Shown here: positions 1 to 14,200 of the stretch, one piece after another
How positions within the stretch are numbered: position 1 is the stretch's first letter
Layout of the letters: every line of letters starts with the position of its first letter
Assembly (NCBI GenBank): GCA_963693305.1
Contig: OY855907.1
Coordinates: 32,460,301-32,524,300, forward strand
Length of the DNA stretch: 64,000 nucleotides
Reading direction: 5' to 3'
Origin: Meandrina meandrites
Taxonomy: Eukaryota > Cnidaria > Anthozoa > Scleractinia > Meandrinidae
Program-made: the position numbers and the translations under genes
Notes under the pieces: model-generated
Seen by the model: the letters and a program-made list of their open reading frames with translations, nothing else
Database searches by the model: none
What the model was told of the DNA's origin: nothing

Positions 1-2900
1 ATCGCCGTTTTAGTTTCGTGACGACTAGAACATTGAAACACTGAGCTAATTGACTTCTAAAGCTGGTCGCCATCAAAGCCGTTCAATGCGACCGTAACTA
101 ACGTTGAACGTGCGATTAAGGAAACGCGTGTTTAACTATTTTCCTGAATGAACGATTTATGTAGAACTCATAAGCATGTTCTCTGAGTTTCGATTACCCT
201 TTTGTAAGTTTTGTTGGTTTCCTTCACATTGTAATCTAGAAAAGCGTGACTTCTGTAAACAGTATCACTACATTATTAGCCAGGAAGATACAGAAAAACA
301 CAGAAAATCGTTACCTGGGGAAAGCGTTTTCAGGTGCACTACGAAATTCTCAAAACTAACATGCAAAGAAATATATCACAGGATGACAGTTAATCAAGTT
401 TCAAATACAGAGCGATCATCAGGGTGTTCTGTTAGCGGCGGTTAAAATATAATTTAAACCAAACAAATGGAGGGCGGGAGCAGCGATTCTCCTGATTTTT
501 CGTGCCTGCTTGAATCAAGCACCGAGAGCGTTTATTACAAACATTTTAATCTTCGAGGTGAAAAAGCTGCGCTTGTTTAACACTGTGTTTAAGTGAAATA
601 AAAATTTATTGGAAATATCGATACAATAAAAACACTGGGTTAAAAGAAGTTAACATGAATGCATGCAGACAAGCAGCTGCTTTCCTTGGAAAAATATAAT
701 TTTTTACCCACGCTATTATTGGAAGGTAGTGTCAAAAACTTAATGTTCATCAGCGAAAATTGGTCGATAAATTTTAAACGGAGATACTACACAATGCACA
801 TTTTGGCTTCAACTGTCTTCTATTTCGAGCGTTCAAAATACAATTACGGCTTCCAAAATCAATGTATTTTTTGCTGAGAATTAAGGAAATTAACAACATG
901 AACTTCAGTTTGTTGATGGAACACTAAAATTTCGCGTAAACAATGTAAACTTTAGTGTGCAGGGCAACTTTAAGACTGTAAAAAAAAAAGATGTTACAAC
1001 TTTCTTTTATAAATTCAATTTAGAAATAACAAGGGAATAAAAAGAGATGTTATAGTTTTACATGAAGGTGACAGCTGCCTTTGATTACTGGCAATCAAAT
1101 AACAGGTTTCCTTTTAATGGTTTGGATTTTGCAAACGGCCTGTGGGAAACTAGATATAACTAACTTTACTGCTGTGCTAACTGCTGCGTAAAAATTTTCA
1201 TTATCTTTTCCTCGCGGTTTATTAAACGAAGCACAGCTATTTTTGGCTTAGCTTGCCTAAACATTCATTCAATGTTGCCTTTGTAAAAAAACAGGATCAA
1301 GTGCAAACCTAGAGACGAACAACTGTCGTATTTCAGGTAAAATTAATCAAATACTTTTGTCTGCTTCTCTTTACCTTAGCTAAACGTCCTTAGTTATCAT
1401 CGACATTCACAAAACTACGCGTGTGAAAGCTTAGGTGCTTTCATGAAGTGGAAAATAACTTATTCTACGTGAATCTGTTGAACACCGTGTCCATATTAAA
1501 ATCAATGTTTTATTTAAAAGGATACGTCATTGTAGGCTGGTCGAATATGTTTTGGTTTCAATTTATCTCTGGATTTATACTTCCAAACTGCATTTGTACC
1601 AATCTAAAATTGGCCTAAAATATTTTGTGGGCTAAATGGAATTATCTAACGCTTTTTAAATTCTATTTTATATGCCTCGAATAAGCCTCACAAGTTTTTT
1701 TACCCTTTCAAAGGTAACGGTGATAAACTTGCGATTGCGACATTTTTATTATTTTCATAAATTACAGTTTTTATGTAACCGGTATCGCTACACTTATACA
1801 AATTCGTTAGTGCTGACTTAATCCAATCAGGGGTCAACTGGAAGTTGCCCTCGACTTCTCACTTGATAATGACTGGACGAAAGAAAAATCTTTAAGAAAC
1901 AAAAATATTATTTTAATGCAAAACTTTAAGAATTTTCTTTTACATTTCGTCATTCAAAAGTCAAACAAATAAAAGGGGCCCTGTGAGCTCACGATTGTTT
2001 TGTCTGCTTAGATTTTTGCATTGAGCATGATAAGTTTGATCTTGCCTTCTTTGATTGTTGTTAATTTAAGCGTTGCATCAAATTTATTTTCAAGTCGGCT
2101 GCATAACATTTCACCTTTGTCGCCCACAGCGTGACCCTGCTAATCTAGTCTAATCTTCTGTCGCTTTCAGTTTTGCTTTGACGGTCACATGAACTTAAGA
2201 CGATTATATTGATTTTCAATGGGGCAGAGACAACATACACCTGATTCAAGAGAAAATAAAAACAGAATATTTTCATAAACGATTTTCAAATTATCTTCAT
2301 ATACCCATCAAAAGAAAAACATAAGCGCCTAAAGTACAATAGTCTGTCATCGGTCTCAAATCGGCTGCACAATCTTTCACCTTTGCCGTGCACACCGTGA
2401 CACTGATAATCTCCTGTCAGCTAGCGAACACAAACTTCGCTTTCAATTTCGCTTTGACCGTCACATGCAAACTTAAGACAATTCTGTTGATTTTTCTATA
2501 GGGCAGAAACAACATACACCTGATTTAAGATAAAATAAAAATAAAATATGTTCACAATCGATTTTCAAATTACCATCACATACCCATAAAAAAAACCCAT
2601 TAGCGCCTAAAGTACAGTGGTCTGTCATCGGTCTTAATAAACCGCAACGTCAAACTGAGAGTAGCGTTACATGTAGGTCTGCCAACCATCTGTCAACGGC
2701 CTTTTGTTTACAGCCGATCGACCCACCTGCGCCAAAATCGTCCTTTACTCCTTTATTTGCATACGCAAAACAGTCGTAAAAAGGAGCTCTCTTGTTAACA
2801 TTCACGTTAAAGCTGCCTTCGTTAAGCCATCAACAGAAGAAAAAAATATTGCATCCTTTCTTCAGCAAAAGAGCGGTGAGAAAATGAATATTGCTAACTG
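1..2900 (+). repeat. Large direct repeat, copy A (cut by window start)
   Basis: This block matches 4,938-7,870 almost base for base over most of its length, with small indels (for example the sequence at 660 matches 5,638 and that at 2,704 matches 7,717). The offset drifts from about 4.94 to 5.01 kb. It contains an internal tandem duplication of about 260 bp (roughly 2,085-2,335 and 2,345-2,610). Short reading frames shared by the copies look like by-products of repeat identity. No conserved protein is recognised. Confidence 0.85.
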
Positions 2901-4937
2901 AATTGCTGTGTTAATTCTTTATTTCACTGCGTGATAAATACTTATAAGTATTTTCATTATCCTTTCCTAAGTTTATGAAAAAAAAAAACGACTGTGGCTT
3001 GGGGGTCAAATTGCCGAAACATCAATTCAAGGCTGCTTTTGTTAGAAAACTGGACTAAGCGCTAACTGAAACCGACAGTTACCATCTTTCAGGTAAATTT
3101 AAATAGTTTTGTTTGCGTAATTCCTATTCACTCAGTACCTGTACGTTTTTAGTCGTCATCGACTGTCCCAAAACTCCGCTATTGGAAAAAGCTTTAAGAA
3201 CCTTCAGTCCCTTACAGCGAAAAATAAGTTACTCTTTACTTCTCTCCTATAATATCCATTTCATTTCCTACATGATGTAGATGAGTAATTAGAGTGATAA
3301 ATATTCACGAAGAACTTTGATTTCCAGCACGCTTTGTTCGCGTCTTTCATTCAGGTTAAAAGGTGAACTACGCGCCAACTATTTTCCCGCCTTTTCATAC
3401 AATCGCTTCGTTTAAGTTGAAATGAAATGTCCAGATCATTTTTTTTAACATGGAAAAAAAACTCTGAAGTAATACAGTGTTCTTACAAATTTCTACGACA
3501 AGTAAGTTAACTCTCAACAAACCAAAAAACGTTTTTACGTTACTTTTTGCGTAACAAGGACTCCAAATCAAGGGCAAAGGCAAACTTGTCCCAGGCCTAA
3601 TCCGGGCGTACGGTCGGTGGGACGGACATGACGTCATAACCAAATTTTCTCGACTTGATGGGTCTACTAATTTATATGGCTATGGATGCTCCGCCAGTGA
3701 TGCGCCTTCGGCGCTTGCGGGAGTTCCGCTATAAATCCTAATGCTGTCTACATCCGTGAAAAGTACGTTACAGAACTTTAAATTATAATAACTTTGTTTT
3801 GAAAGCTGATTTCAAGAATCTCCGACACACTTTTGAAGACAAACATCTGCTGAGTGTCATATAGTCATTGTTTTCATCGATAGACCAAAATCCGACAAGA
3901 GTTTGCCGCATTTTTTTAACATCACTCTATTTGCACTTAACTGACTGCAGCTCATTTCATATGGAATTTCGCAGGTTAAAAGCATTTTCTCATCGTTCTT
4001 GGTTCTATAAGCTTTGCAATGATCTAAAGGTCTTGGCATTTTCCTACAATTACGCGCCCGTGAGGATGGCTTTGAGCAACGCACTCGCGAACCTGTTCCG
4101 TAACCTTAAAATCCGAAATAGGTGACATCTATTGCTGAATTAACTATTCACGTGGCACGCGTGAAAGGAACTCGTTAGTATTAATGCTTGCCTTTGTTTA
4201 TACAGCTGTTCGTTGCTCGACTTGCCTATTAGCTTTTGCTAGAAAGCGGCACCAAGTGCTAACTGAGACGAGCAGCTACCATCTTTCAGGTAAAATCTGT
4301 ATTTATAGAGCATGGCGGGCGCTTTAAATACCTTATACAAAAATAAAAACCCTGCATCTGATAATGAAAACGAAAAACAATTGCCTTTCCTGGTTTCGTG
4401 ACGGCTAGTAGATCATGTTTAAACACTGGGCTGATTCCAAGGCCGTAGCTAGGACTGTTTGACCCGGGGTATTTAAAGAAAATAACAAGAAATCGCATAA
4501 AATGGTAACCAAGAGGTTAGGGATAGGGTTAGGGCCATAAAAGTCGGTTAACTAAGACGATTTTGATCGAACACACATACAAAAAGAATAATTATTGCAC
4601 GACGATTTTTAGATTATCAGAAAAAAATATTACATCGTTCTTTCAAAAGTCAAATTAAAAGTAAGAAGGGGAAAAAGAGCTCTTAAACGTTGACACAAAG
4701 GTGACAGATGATTACACTGCTGCTAACTCTTAATATTACATGCATGAGAGGAACTCATTAGCTCTGCCATTATCCTCCCCTACTTTTATTAAAAAAAAAA
4801 CGACAGCTGTTTTGGGACACGAGTACATATCATCTTTCAGGGAAAATCTGTATTTATAAAGCACGGCACGTTTTTGGAATACTTTATGTGTAATAAACCA
4901 TCCTGGATCTAATAAGCAAACTAAAAAAAAGAAGACA
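2901..4937. repeat. Spacer between repeat copies, with degenerate sub-repeats
   Basis: No gene is recognised. The stretch holds degenerate sub-repeats ending in a CTTTCAG-GTAAA-like box (about 3,090, 4,287 and, decayed, 4,838). These resemble boxes at about 1,335, 8,811 and 62,590. A short degenerate TTAGGG tract lies at about 4,516-4,535. The part from about 4,455 is matched again near 60,845. Confidence 0.6.
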
Positions 4938-7870
4938 TCGCCGTTTTGGTTTTGTGAAGACTAGAACATTGAAACACTGAGCTAATTGACTTCTAAAACT
5001 GGTCGCCATCAAAGCCGTTCAACTGATTCAGCCGCTCAATGCGACCGTAACTAACGTTAAACGTGCGATTAAGGAAACGCGTGTATAACTGTTTTCCTGA
5101 ATGAACGATTTATGAAGAACTCATAAGCATATTCTCTGAGTTTCGATTACCCTTTTGTAAGTTTTGTTGGTTTCCTTCACATTGTAATCTAGAAAAGCGT
5201 GACTTCTGCAAACAGTATCACTACATTATTTGCCAGGAAGATACAGAAAAAAAACACAGAAAATCGTTACCTGGGGAAAGCGTTTTCAGGTGTACTACGA
5301 AATTCTCAAAACTAACATGCAAAGAAATATATCACATACAGGATGATACTGAGTTAATCAAGTTTCAAGTACAGAGCGATCATCAGGGTGTTCTGTTAGC
5401 GGCGGTTAAAATATAATTTAAACCAAACAAATGGATGGCGGGAGCAGCGATTCTCCTGATTTGTTCCATATAGTTTTTCCGTGCCTGCTTGAACCAAGAA
5501 CCGAGAGGGTTTATTACAAACATTTTAATCTTCGAGGTGAAAAGGCTGCGCCCGTTTAACACTGTGTTTAAGTGAAATAAAAATGTATTGGAAATATCGA
5601 TACAATAAAAACACTGGGTTAACATAAGTTAACATGAATGCATGCAGACAAGCAGCTGCTTTATTTGCTTGGAAAAATATAATCTTTTATCCACGCTATT
5701 ATTGGAAGGTAGTGTCAAAAACTTAATGTTTATCAGCGAAAATTGGTCGATAAATTTTAAACGGAGATACTACACAATGCACATTTTGGCTTCAACTGTC
5801 TTCTATTTCGAGTGTTCAAAATACAATTACGGCTTCTAATATCAATGTATTTTTACAGAGAATTAAGGAAATTAACAACATGAACTTCAGTTTGTTGATG
5901 GAACACTAAAATTTCGCGTAAACAATGTAAACTTTAGTGTGCAGGGCAACTTTAAGACTGTAAAAAAAAGGATGTTACAACTTTCTTTTATAAATTCAAT
6001 TTAGAAATAACAATAGAATAAAAAGAGATGTTATACTTTTACATGAAGGTGACAGCTGCCTTTGATTACTGGCAATCAAAGAACAGGTTTCCTTTTAATG
6101 GTTTGGATTTTGCAAACGGCCTGTGGAAAACTTGATATAACTAACTCTACTGCTGCGCTAACTGCTGCGTAAGAATTTTCATTATCTTTTCCTCGCGGTT
6201 TATTAAACGAAGCACAGCTATTTTTGGCTTAGCTTGCCTAAACATTCATTCAATGTTGCCTTTGTTAAAAAACAGGATCAAGTGCAAACCTAGAGACGAA
6301 CAACTTTCGTATTTCAAGTAAAATTAATCAAATATTTTCTTATTTGCTTCTCTTTACCTTAACTAAACGTTCTTAGTTTTCATCGACATTCACAAAACTA
6401 CGCGTGTGAAAGCATAAAAAAAAAACTTCAGTGCTTTCATGAAGTGGAAAATAACTTATTCTACGTGAATCTATTGAACATCGTGTCCATATTAAAATTA
6501 ATGTTTTATTTAAAAGGATACGTCATTGTAGGCTGGTCGAATATGTTTTGGTTTCAATTTATCTCTGGATTTATACTTCCAAACTGCATTTGTACCAATC
6601 TAAAGACACATCATAACTTCAGTGAAGATATTGCCCTAAACTTGTTTGTGAGCTAAATGGAGTTCTCTAACGCTTTTTAAATTGTATTTTATATGCCTCG
6701 AATGAGCCTCACAAGTTTTTTTACCCTTTCAAAGGTAACGGTGATAAACTTCATAAATTACAGTTTTTATGTAACCGGTATCGCTACACTTATACAAATT
6801 CGTTAGTGCAGACTTAATCCAATCAGAGGTCAACTGGAAGTTGTCCTCGACTTCTCACTGGATAATGATTGGACGAAAGAAAAATCTTTAAAGAAGCAAA
6901 AATAGTATTTTAATACTAATAATTAATAATATTTTTTTTTTTACATTTTGTCATTCAAAAGTCAAACAAATCAAATGGGCCCTATGAGCCCACGATTGTT
7001 TTGTCTGCTTAGCCTTTTGAATTGAGCATGATAAGTTTGATCCTGCCTTCTTTGATTTTTGTTAATTTAAGCGTTGCATCAAATTTATTTTCAAATCGGC
7101 TGCATAATATTTCACCTTTGTCGCCCACAGCGTGACCCTGATAATCTTCTGTCAGCAAGCGATTACATAAACTTCGCTTTCAGTTTTGCTTTGACGGTCA
7201 CATGAAACCTTAAGACGATTCTATTGATTTTCTATGGGGCAGAAACAACATACACCTGATTTAAGAGAAAATAAAAACAGAATATTTTCATAATCGATTT
7301 TCAAATTATCTTCATATACCCATCAAAAGAAAAACATAAGCGCCTAAAGTGCAGTAGTCGGTCATCGGTCTCAAATCGGCTGCACAATCTTTCACCTTTG
7401 TCGCGCACACCGTGACACTGATAATCTCCTGTCAGCTAGTGTACACAAACTTCGCTTTCAATTTCGCTTTGACCGTCACATGCAAACTTAAGACAATTCT
7501 GTTGATTTTTCTATAGGGCAGAAACAACATTCACCTGATTTAAGATAAAATAAAAATAGAATATGTCCACAATCGATTTTCAAATTATCATCACATACCC
7601 ATAAAAAAAACATTAGCGCCTAAAGTACAGTGGTCTGTCATCGGTCTTAATAAACCGCAACGTCAAACTGAGAGTAGCGTTACATGTAGGTCTGCCAACC
7701 GTCTGTCAACGGCCTTTTGTTTACAGCCGATCGACCCACCGTCGTAAAAAGGAGCTCTCGTGTTAACATTCAGGTTAAAGCTGCCTTCGTTAAGCTATCA
7801 ATAGAAGAAAAAAATATTGCATCCTTTCTTCAGCAAAAAAGCGGTGAGAAAATGAATATTGCTAAAAGAT
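4938..7870 (+). repeat. Large direct repeat, copy B
   Basis: This is the second copy of the block at 1-2,900, in the same orientation and very similar. It carries the same internal ~260-bp tandem duplication (about 7,090-7,340 and 7,370-7,620). A diverged third copy of this region lies at about 60,845-63,640, on the far side of the large LRR gene. Confidence 0.85.
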
Positions 7871-8584
7871 ATATTTTTAGTCTATTTTTAGTACGCTTTG
7901 AGTGTCTCTGTCAAGGAGCTATGGACAAAAACAAAGTACTCGGATGAACATCCCAAGCGTATGCAGCTGACTTCCTTAGGCAAGCAAAAATTAACCAATC
8001 GAAACTGGAAAATACAACTATTTTAAGGCAGAGCTAACCTTGGTTCTAATTAGGGAAAAGTAGTGGCCAAGGTTGCAAGAAAGACGAAAACATGTTCACA
8101 GGTGGGGTGTTTTTCTGAGCGTGGAATCTCTGGGCAAACAGGAAAGGTGTGTCGGCTAATCTTGGCTTTTCAAAACGCCCTTTGATCAGAAAAGTAAAAC
8201 TGAAGATATTTCGCTTCTTAACATGAACAACTTGTCTAGTACAACACGAAACTTATAGAACAACTCAGACTAATAGAACACGGAAGTATAACAGGAACCT
8301 TTACGGAGGTCCAAACCAAGGTCAGAAGACAAACCCAAACATGACTACCGACGGAAACTATTGTTTAGTGCTGAGCTCTTAACAAACTAAGACAAACAAC
8401 TTAAAGTCGGTCTATGTGCGGGATTCTCACTGTAGCTACAAAATTAGAAACAATTGGCCATGCAGTAAAATTACACTATTCTTTAAAATAATATCACCCT
8501 TTATAACAACTGTAAAAAAAAGATATTACGTATTTCTTTTGGAATTAAAACTAAAAATGAAAAAAAAAAAAAAAAAATGAAAGA
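7871..8584. other. Non-coding stretch, nothing recognised
   Basis: I see no exon, RNA gene or inverted-repeat element here. A long A run lies near 8,561-8,577, just before a further fragment of the large repeat. Confidence 0.5.
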
Positions 8585-8945
8585 CATGTTATACTTTTAC
8601 ATGCAGTGACAGCTGCATTCGATTACTTGCAGTCAAAGAACAGGTTTCCTTTAAGTGGCCTGGATTGTGCAAACGGCCTGTGGGAAACTGGATATAACTT
8701 ACTCTATTGCTGCAGTAAGTGCTGCGATTAAAAATATGAATTAATTCAATGTTGCCTTCGTTAGAAAACAGGATCAAGTGTAAACCGAGAGGCGAACGAC
8801 TGTCTTCTTTCAGGTAAAATTAATCAAATAGTTTTGTTTGCCTCCCTTTAACTTAGCTTAACGTCTTTTGTTATCATCGATATTCACAAAACTTGTGACA
8901 GCATCAAGAACAAGCAGCTCGTTCAGTAACTTACTCTTCGTGAAA
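8585..8945 (+). repeat. Partial copy C of the large repeat
   Basis: The segment matches about 6,025-6,400 of copy B, including the sequence around the TTTCAGGTAAAAT box at about 8,808-8,820. It is a truncated third tandem unit just upstream of exon 1 of the LRR gene. Confidence 0.7.
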
Positions 8946-9435
8946 CAGTCGGTATTCAGTTGAACATCGGGTTCAAATAAAAATTGCACCAGCTCACCGT
9001 ACACCATAAAAAATGTACGCCTCCTTATTCATGCATTCAATTTCTTATTTAGAGAACACGATTGCCCTAATAAAAAGTTAGAGTACCTTCAACAATAGCA
9101 TGAATTATTCAATTTTTTTTTCCAAATTTTAAATTTTTGTTTACAGATGTAATTCCTCCCCCAAAAAGTTTATAATTCCAGAATTTTAAAACCGATATGC
9201 TGAAATTCTATGAGAAAAATAAAAAAAAAGGTTAGTTGAACAATACAAAGCAATGACATCTTTCTTTAGCAGCATTTCTTAACAGCATTTCGTCACAAGG
9301 GGACAAATAAATACCCTCAAGTTGACCACTCTTGGAATACAAAATTATGTTATTTTATTTGCTTTCCCCTGTATCAATTGGGAATTTTACACTCAAACTA
9401 ACATCGGCATTTTCAGGGCTATCACAGGTACAAAA

Positions 9436-9481
9436 ATGTCATCCAGAAAAATGGTGTGGCCGGCATTTATCCTTGTGTTAG
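9436..9481 (+). CDS. Exon 1: start codon and signal-peptide core
   Basis: ATG followed by 15 codons containing the hydrophobic run [10 protein letters not shown], then a GTATGT donor in phase 1. The next exon supplies AA to make Glu and continues into the LRR cap. The mature start would lie at about residue 16. The 5' end of this exon is unknown. CAG sites at about 9,418 and 9,430 are possible acceptors if there is an upstream 5' UTR exon. Confidence 0.7.
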
Positions 9482-11216
9482 GTATGTGGAATCACTTAAA
9501 CAATTTACTTTGTAAAAGGAAGTGTGATGTAGCGATGCCGGGTAACCGGCGAGTAACGAATAGAGAAGAATGGATATGAAGCTTGATAAAGTTCTTTGTT
9601 TAATTCATTTCTTTTGCCTTGACCAGGCACAAAAAATAGTTGTTTACTTCTGTCTGAGCAACGAACTAATAGAAACGTCTCTTTGACGTAATTCGTGCTG
9701 TCTGTTCACATTCCAACATAAAAATGAAATATTTGCATCCTGTTTGCTCATGTGAAGTTTGCAGAGCTTCATAGTCATATTTTTCTATTAACCATGCTAA
9801 ATGAAAAGTAAAAACAGTGATAACAGCTACCAGTGTGGCAAAAGTAAGGTTTTGGAATTACACTAATTATCAGTATCGCAGTGATTCCCAGATGATTCGC
9901 CATTTTTTTAGTTGTTGATTGCAAACTCTGACGACATTTCGCTTGACATTTCACGCCGAAGAGAAACTCAGTGACGTGAAATTCGGCTTAAAATGCTAAC
10001 AAATCTCTGTGGCGCGAAATATCAGGCTCAAACTCCGTCTCTGTTCGCATTCTACACGCCTGCATACAACAACATAAAAAAAATCCGAGATAAAAATGTT
10101 TTGTGCGACGTATGTGCTCACAACGTCTTGAGTGCCACATGATTCGCACCGTTGCCTGTCACTGTTATGTCTTCCAAGAAAAGTGTCCTATTTCTCCAAC
10201 CCCCACCCCCCCTCCCCCCCTACCCTTGTAGTAACAAGAACAAGATGGTTCACTTCGGGAGTACTATCCGCAAAATTTAGGTGAGGTTGTGCGGCCCGCT
10301 TCAAGAAACCCTTACCTTATTTCAGACCAATATACGCGACTTCCAGTACTCTATTTCAAACCTGGTCTCAAAATCTATATCATATTTCAGGCCAGATTGT
10401 ACCAAACTGCTTTAGTTGACCAAAACATTTTCCAAGGACCTCAAATTCCTAATATTCTAAATCCAAGTGGTGCGTAAAAACGACGATAAAAAAAAAACGT
10501 TTGTTCCAAAAATTGCTAACTAAACCCATTAGGGTGAACAAACCATACTCTATTTCTGAACAAAATGGTCAAAATCTGCACCTCATTTTGGACCAAAATA
10601 GTCAAAGCCAATACCCCATTTCGGGCGTCATGGGCTCGAAAACTTTACCCAAGAGAGTATCCCCAGGGGATTCGTTACGTATGCTCTCTAAGAGGCAGTG
10701 AAAAGTCTTACCATTTATTAAATACTTTTTTATTGACTACTTCTTATTTACCTGACCGATACTTTTTTACCCAGCTACAATAATTTCTGACACCTCTCCT
10801 CAAGACTCCCCAGAGGACAACAAAAAACGTAAGTTAAAAAACAAAAATTTAAACGATTCATTGCAACTCATTATATCGAAAACAAAAAGATTAAAAAAAA
10901 TGGCTGGATAAATGAAAAAACGATAGTTAAACCAGCTCAGGCGACTAGCGGCCGACGCCTATCTCATGCTTTCGGGTTAAGTGTTTAGAGATATTAAGCA
11001 TAAAGTTTGTTTTTGAACGTGTACAGTACAAATTCCACTTCTGCCGCTTGTCTGCCATTTGGTGTTTGAATACGGAAATGAGTAGGTTTGTGTTTGCCCT
11101 CCTCTGCTCCCCCTTTGATGCGGCCTTACTTTTTTCGGCAGACAATAAAGTTGAGTTGCATTACGTTATCTTCGTGTATCTCATTTATTTACCTGCGAAG
11201 GAGTTTTGTCTTATTC

Positions 11217-11265
<49 letters not shown>

Positions 11266-14200
11266 GGTACTAGTTGTAGTAACCATGATATCATGACATA
11301 TATGATATGACGATGATGATAATGATGATAATAATAACTTTTTGTGCCTTGGATATTTTAATATTGGAATTTTTACCTTGTAAATCGCAACTTGTCTGGA
11401 ATATGTTAATAAAGATTATTTCCATAATATTTATTTTTAAAAAAAATTATTATTATTATTATTATTATTATTGTTATTATTATTTTCATTATCATTATCA
11501 TTATCATTATTCATAAGAGTCATTCCAGTTAATCTAAATAGCTCATTGGTTAGCCTAAATGGCTCTCTTGTTAGCCTCAACAGTACTTCAGTTAGCCTGA
11601 GTAGAGTTAGCTTAGGTGGCTTGACGTCAGGTTTTTTATTGGAGTTTAAGGAGTTTCTGGCTTGTAAATAGCACTTTGGTTACATTATTTTGCTTGCGGT
11701 TAGCTTTATATTGGTATTAGGGTTTTCTGGCTTGCATGGATCGCTGGATCGCATACACACTCTAAAATCTGGATAAAGCCTATAATGTGAATAGTTTAGT
11801 TTCAGGCCTCATTTGAATTTTTACATTGCTAGTTTAAAATACTACTGAAGGTCATCCAACAACTGAGAATAAATGCCGAAAAAAAGGTTAAACAGCCTTG
11901 TTATATAAAGTAGACAAACATCTGGTCAAAAAGCAGATCTAAGATGCCTCAGGTAATGAATGTGTGTAGAGATCTACAGGAGGACGGGAATTGCTGGAAT
12001 AATAGCTGATGCATAACTATGGGTAAAACTAAGAGATCAATAACTACATGAACTTGTTATAATCCATAGTTAACTCACCCGAAATCCAGAATGTTCTCAG
12101 TTCTGAATGCTGTAAATCCTGTCTAAGCATTAGGCATTCTGTTAATCCCAGCAATTGCCTGTAGACCACAAAATGGAAAAGAAACGTAAATCTGTCTACC
12201 AATGCAATACACATCATGGATACAAATAGAAAGACACAAATTTCAAGTTAAGAAATGGTCTCATTTATTAAACATGCCCAAAAAGGCATTCCAAAACGTG
12301 AGTAGCACCGTTTAATCAAAGTCTAGATTAGCAACCAGGTTGACTGCAAGAAGTCTCTACCCTTACCATAGTAATTATTGGTGAGTGAAACCTAAAATGG
12401 ATATGTCTAACTTAAAAAAAAAAAAAAAAAATCAGAGATCACACTGAGCTGAAATGTTCCTTCAAATTTCAAAGGTATCACATCAAAGATGTTAATTTCA
12501 AATTTCCCTGACTTTTCTTCAAGATGCCAATTTTCTGACTCAAACTAAAATTCCGTTGACTTCGAGAATTGTATTAATTTTCAGGTTCTCTGACTATTTT
12601 CTGACCTATGGCAGCCTTGAATTCAAATACCAAGCAAAATGTATTCTTTCTTTGCGGCCTGTGTTTGAAGGCTCGTTGTAATCGCGTTAAAAAGGAAAAA
12701 CATCGACATATAACTCAAAATCGCTCCGTTAGATTCCCATTTCTGATCGCCGTCGTCGCCATTTTGAAATGCTCTTGTTATGAGCCAGCATTACGGATTA
12801 AGGACCACGGGGAATTCCTTGGGGAGACCCCTAGCAAAGGGGAGGGGGGAGGGGCAGCTGCTTAACTTCTCCCCAGGTTCCACTCCTTTCGTCTGAAAGA
12901 AATTACATCCATCCTCGACAAAAGCGACTAAAATGAGAAGAAACTGACGCCATTATAAAGAGCATACACTCCTGCCTTTGGCAAAATTTTCTTTTATTTC
13001 TACCGCAAATGGTCGTTGAGTAGGAAGCCAACAAACTTCTCAATTGTTCTTTTTACTGCCGTACTTTTTTAGGAAAGTAATCATGGCCATTTTAAAAAAA
13101 CAGTTTATAAAAAACTACAACTTCGGTTAAAAGATCGTAAGAGAGAGATCTTAGTAAAGTTGTCAAGCGAATTTAAAATTGTGGTCCGTTCTGGTCACGT
13201 GACCGATGACGTCAAAGCAATGAAAGTGATAAAAATGTACTTAACATATAAGTATCTAACAACAGGTAATTTGTTGTTTCCTCACATTTACTGCAACGCT
13301 AAACACGCACTGGTACCCAGACTTTTCGAAAATCGTACATAGCTTCCTTAATATTTGTATTTTGTTCGGTTCCTGGGCACTCCAAAATGCCTCACACCAA
13401 TGTGATTCAAACTGTTGTGACTGCTTTTTCAGTAACAAACTATTTTCGTCACAGTGAGCAAAAACGAACTTCTGAGCAAAGTCACGTGACTAATAACGCC
13501 ATCACCCTACGTCTTACACAGGAAGTAGTTTATGGTAAGAGTTATTTCTATACGACGTAGTACTCCTGCTGGCTTCAAAATGACTACTGCTACATAGAAA
13601 TTCATTCCAAGTTGGCATTTTTTAACAGCATATAGTACTCGCGTAAATCATGATCGCAAGCCAGAAATAACAGCAACATTTCTTTTTATAAAGAGTGTAT
13701 CGTTTTTGTCCAATGTGACGTCTTATTTCTCTTGCCACCAGAATGCCCTGAACAATGTCACTGTAAACTTTTGTCATGGGATTCGACCTTTAATAATGTC
13801 TCATGTACAGAGAAAAACCTCACGTCTGTTCCGAGGCGTTTTCCTGTAAACACTGGAAGATTGTAAGTATCTTCGCCAAGCTCATTGGACAATCAATACA
13901 GGAAACTATGTCGACCACTCTACTCCCAAATATCTTCACATGCTGGCCTTTTATTTTTGCATTTTATGAAAAGAAGTGCTCCACTAAAAAACGGAGGTGT
14001 TTCAAGTCGTCGGGTAATGTGACAAAAGAGGCCTCATACATTCTTCTCCAAGATTCTGTTTTTGAGTCTAATGCGCATGCGCATTAGACTCTATGTAGTA
14101 GAAAAAAAAAACTGTTAGCAATCCCAAGGGAATGGTTCGGGATCGATAATCGTTCGGTGTAATTGGGCTTAAACAAAAGCCCGCCTCATTGCGGGCTTGG

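Larger units (their letters stand above)
9482..13741. other. Intron 1 and its contents
   Basis: No further exon is recognised. It holds a pyrimidine-rich run at about 10,198-10,225, a degenerate minisatellite (about 10,305-10,640), two ATT microsatellites, a dispersed repeat at about 11,515-11,680, and a segment at about 13,520-13,580 found inverted near 51,860-51,925. The rest, including about 11,700-13,480, shows nothing I can name. Confidence 0.5.

Noticed and set aside
659..877. Short frames conserved between repeat copies (659-877 with 5,642-5,839; 2,704-2,901 with 7,717-7,947)
   Set aside because: Conservation is explained by the recent duplication of the entire block. They lack consistent starts and the diverged copy D does not preserve them.
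4514..4536. Telomere-like TTAGGG tract
   Set aside because: Only about three degenerate units inside a dispersed repeat, so not evidence of a chromosome end or fusion point.
11048..11516. Poly-Leu, poly-Tyr and related frames
   Set aside because: Pure translation of ATT microsatellites.
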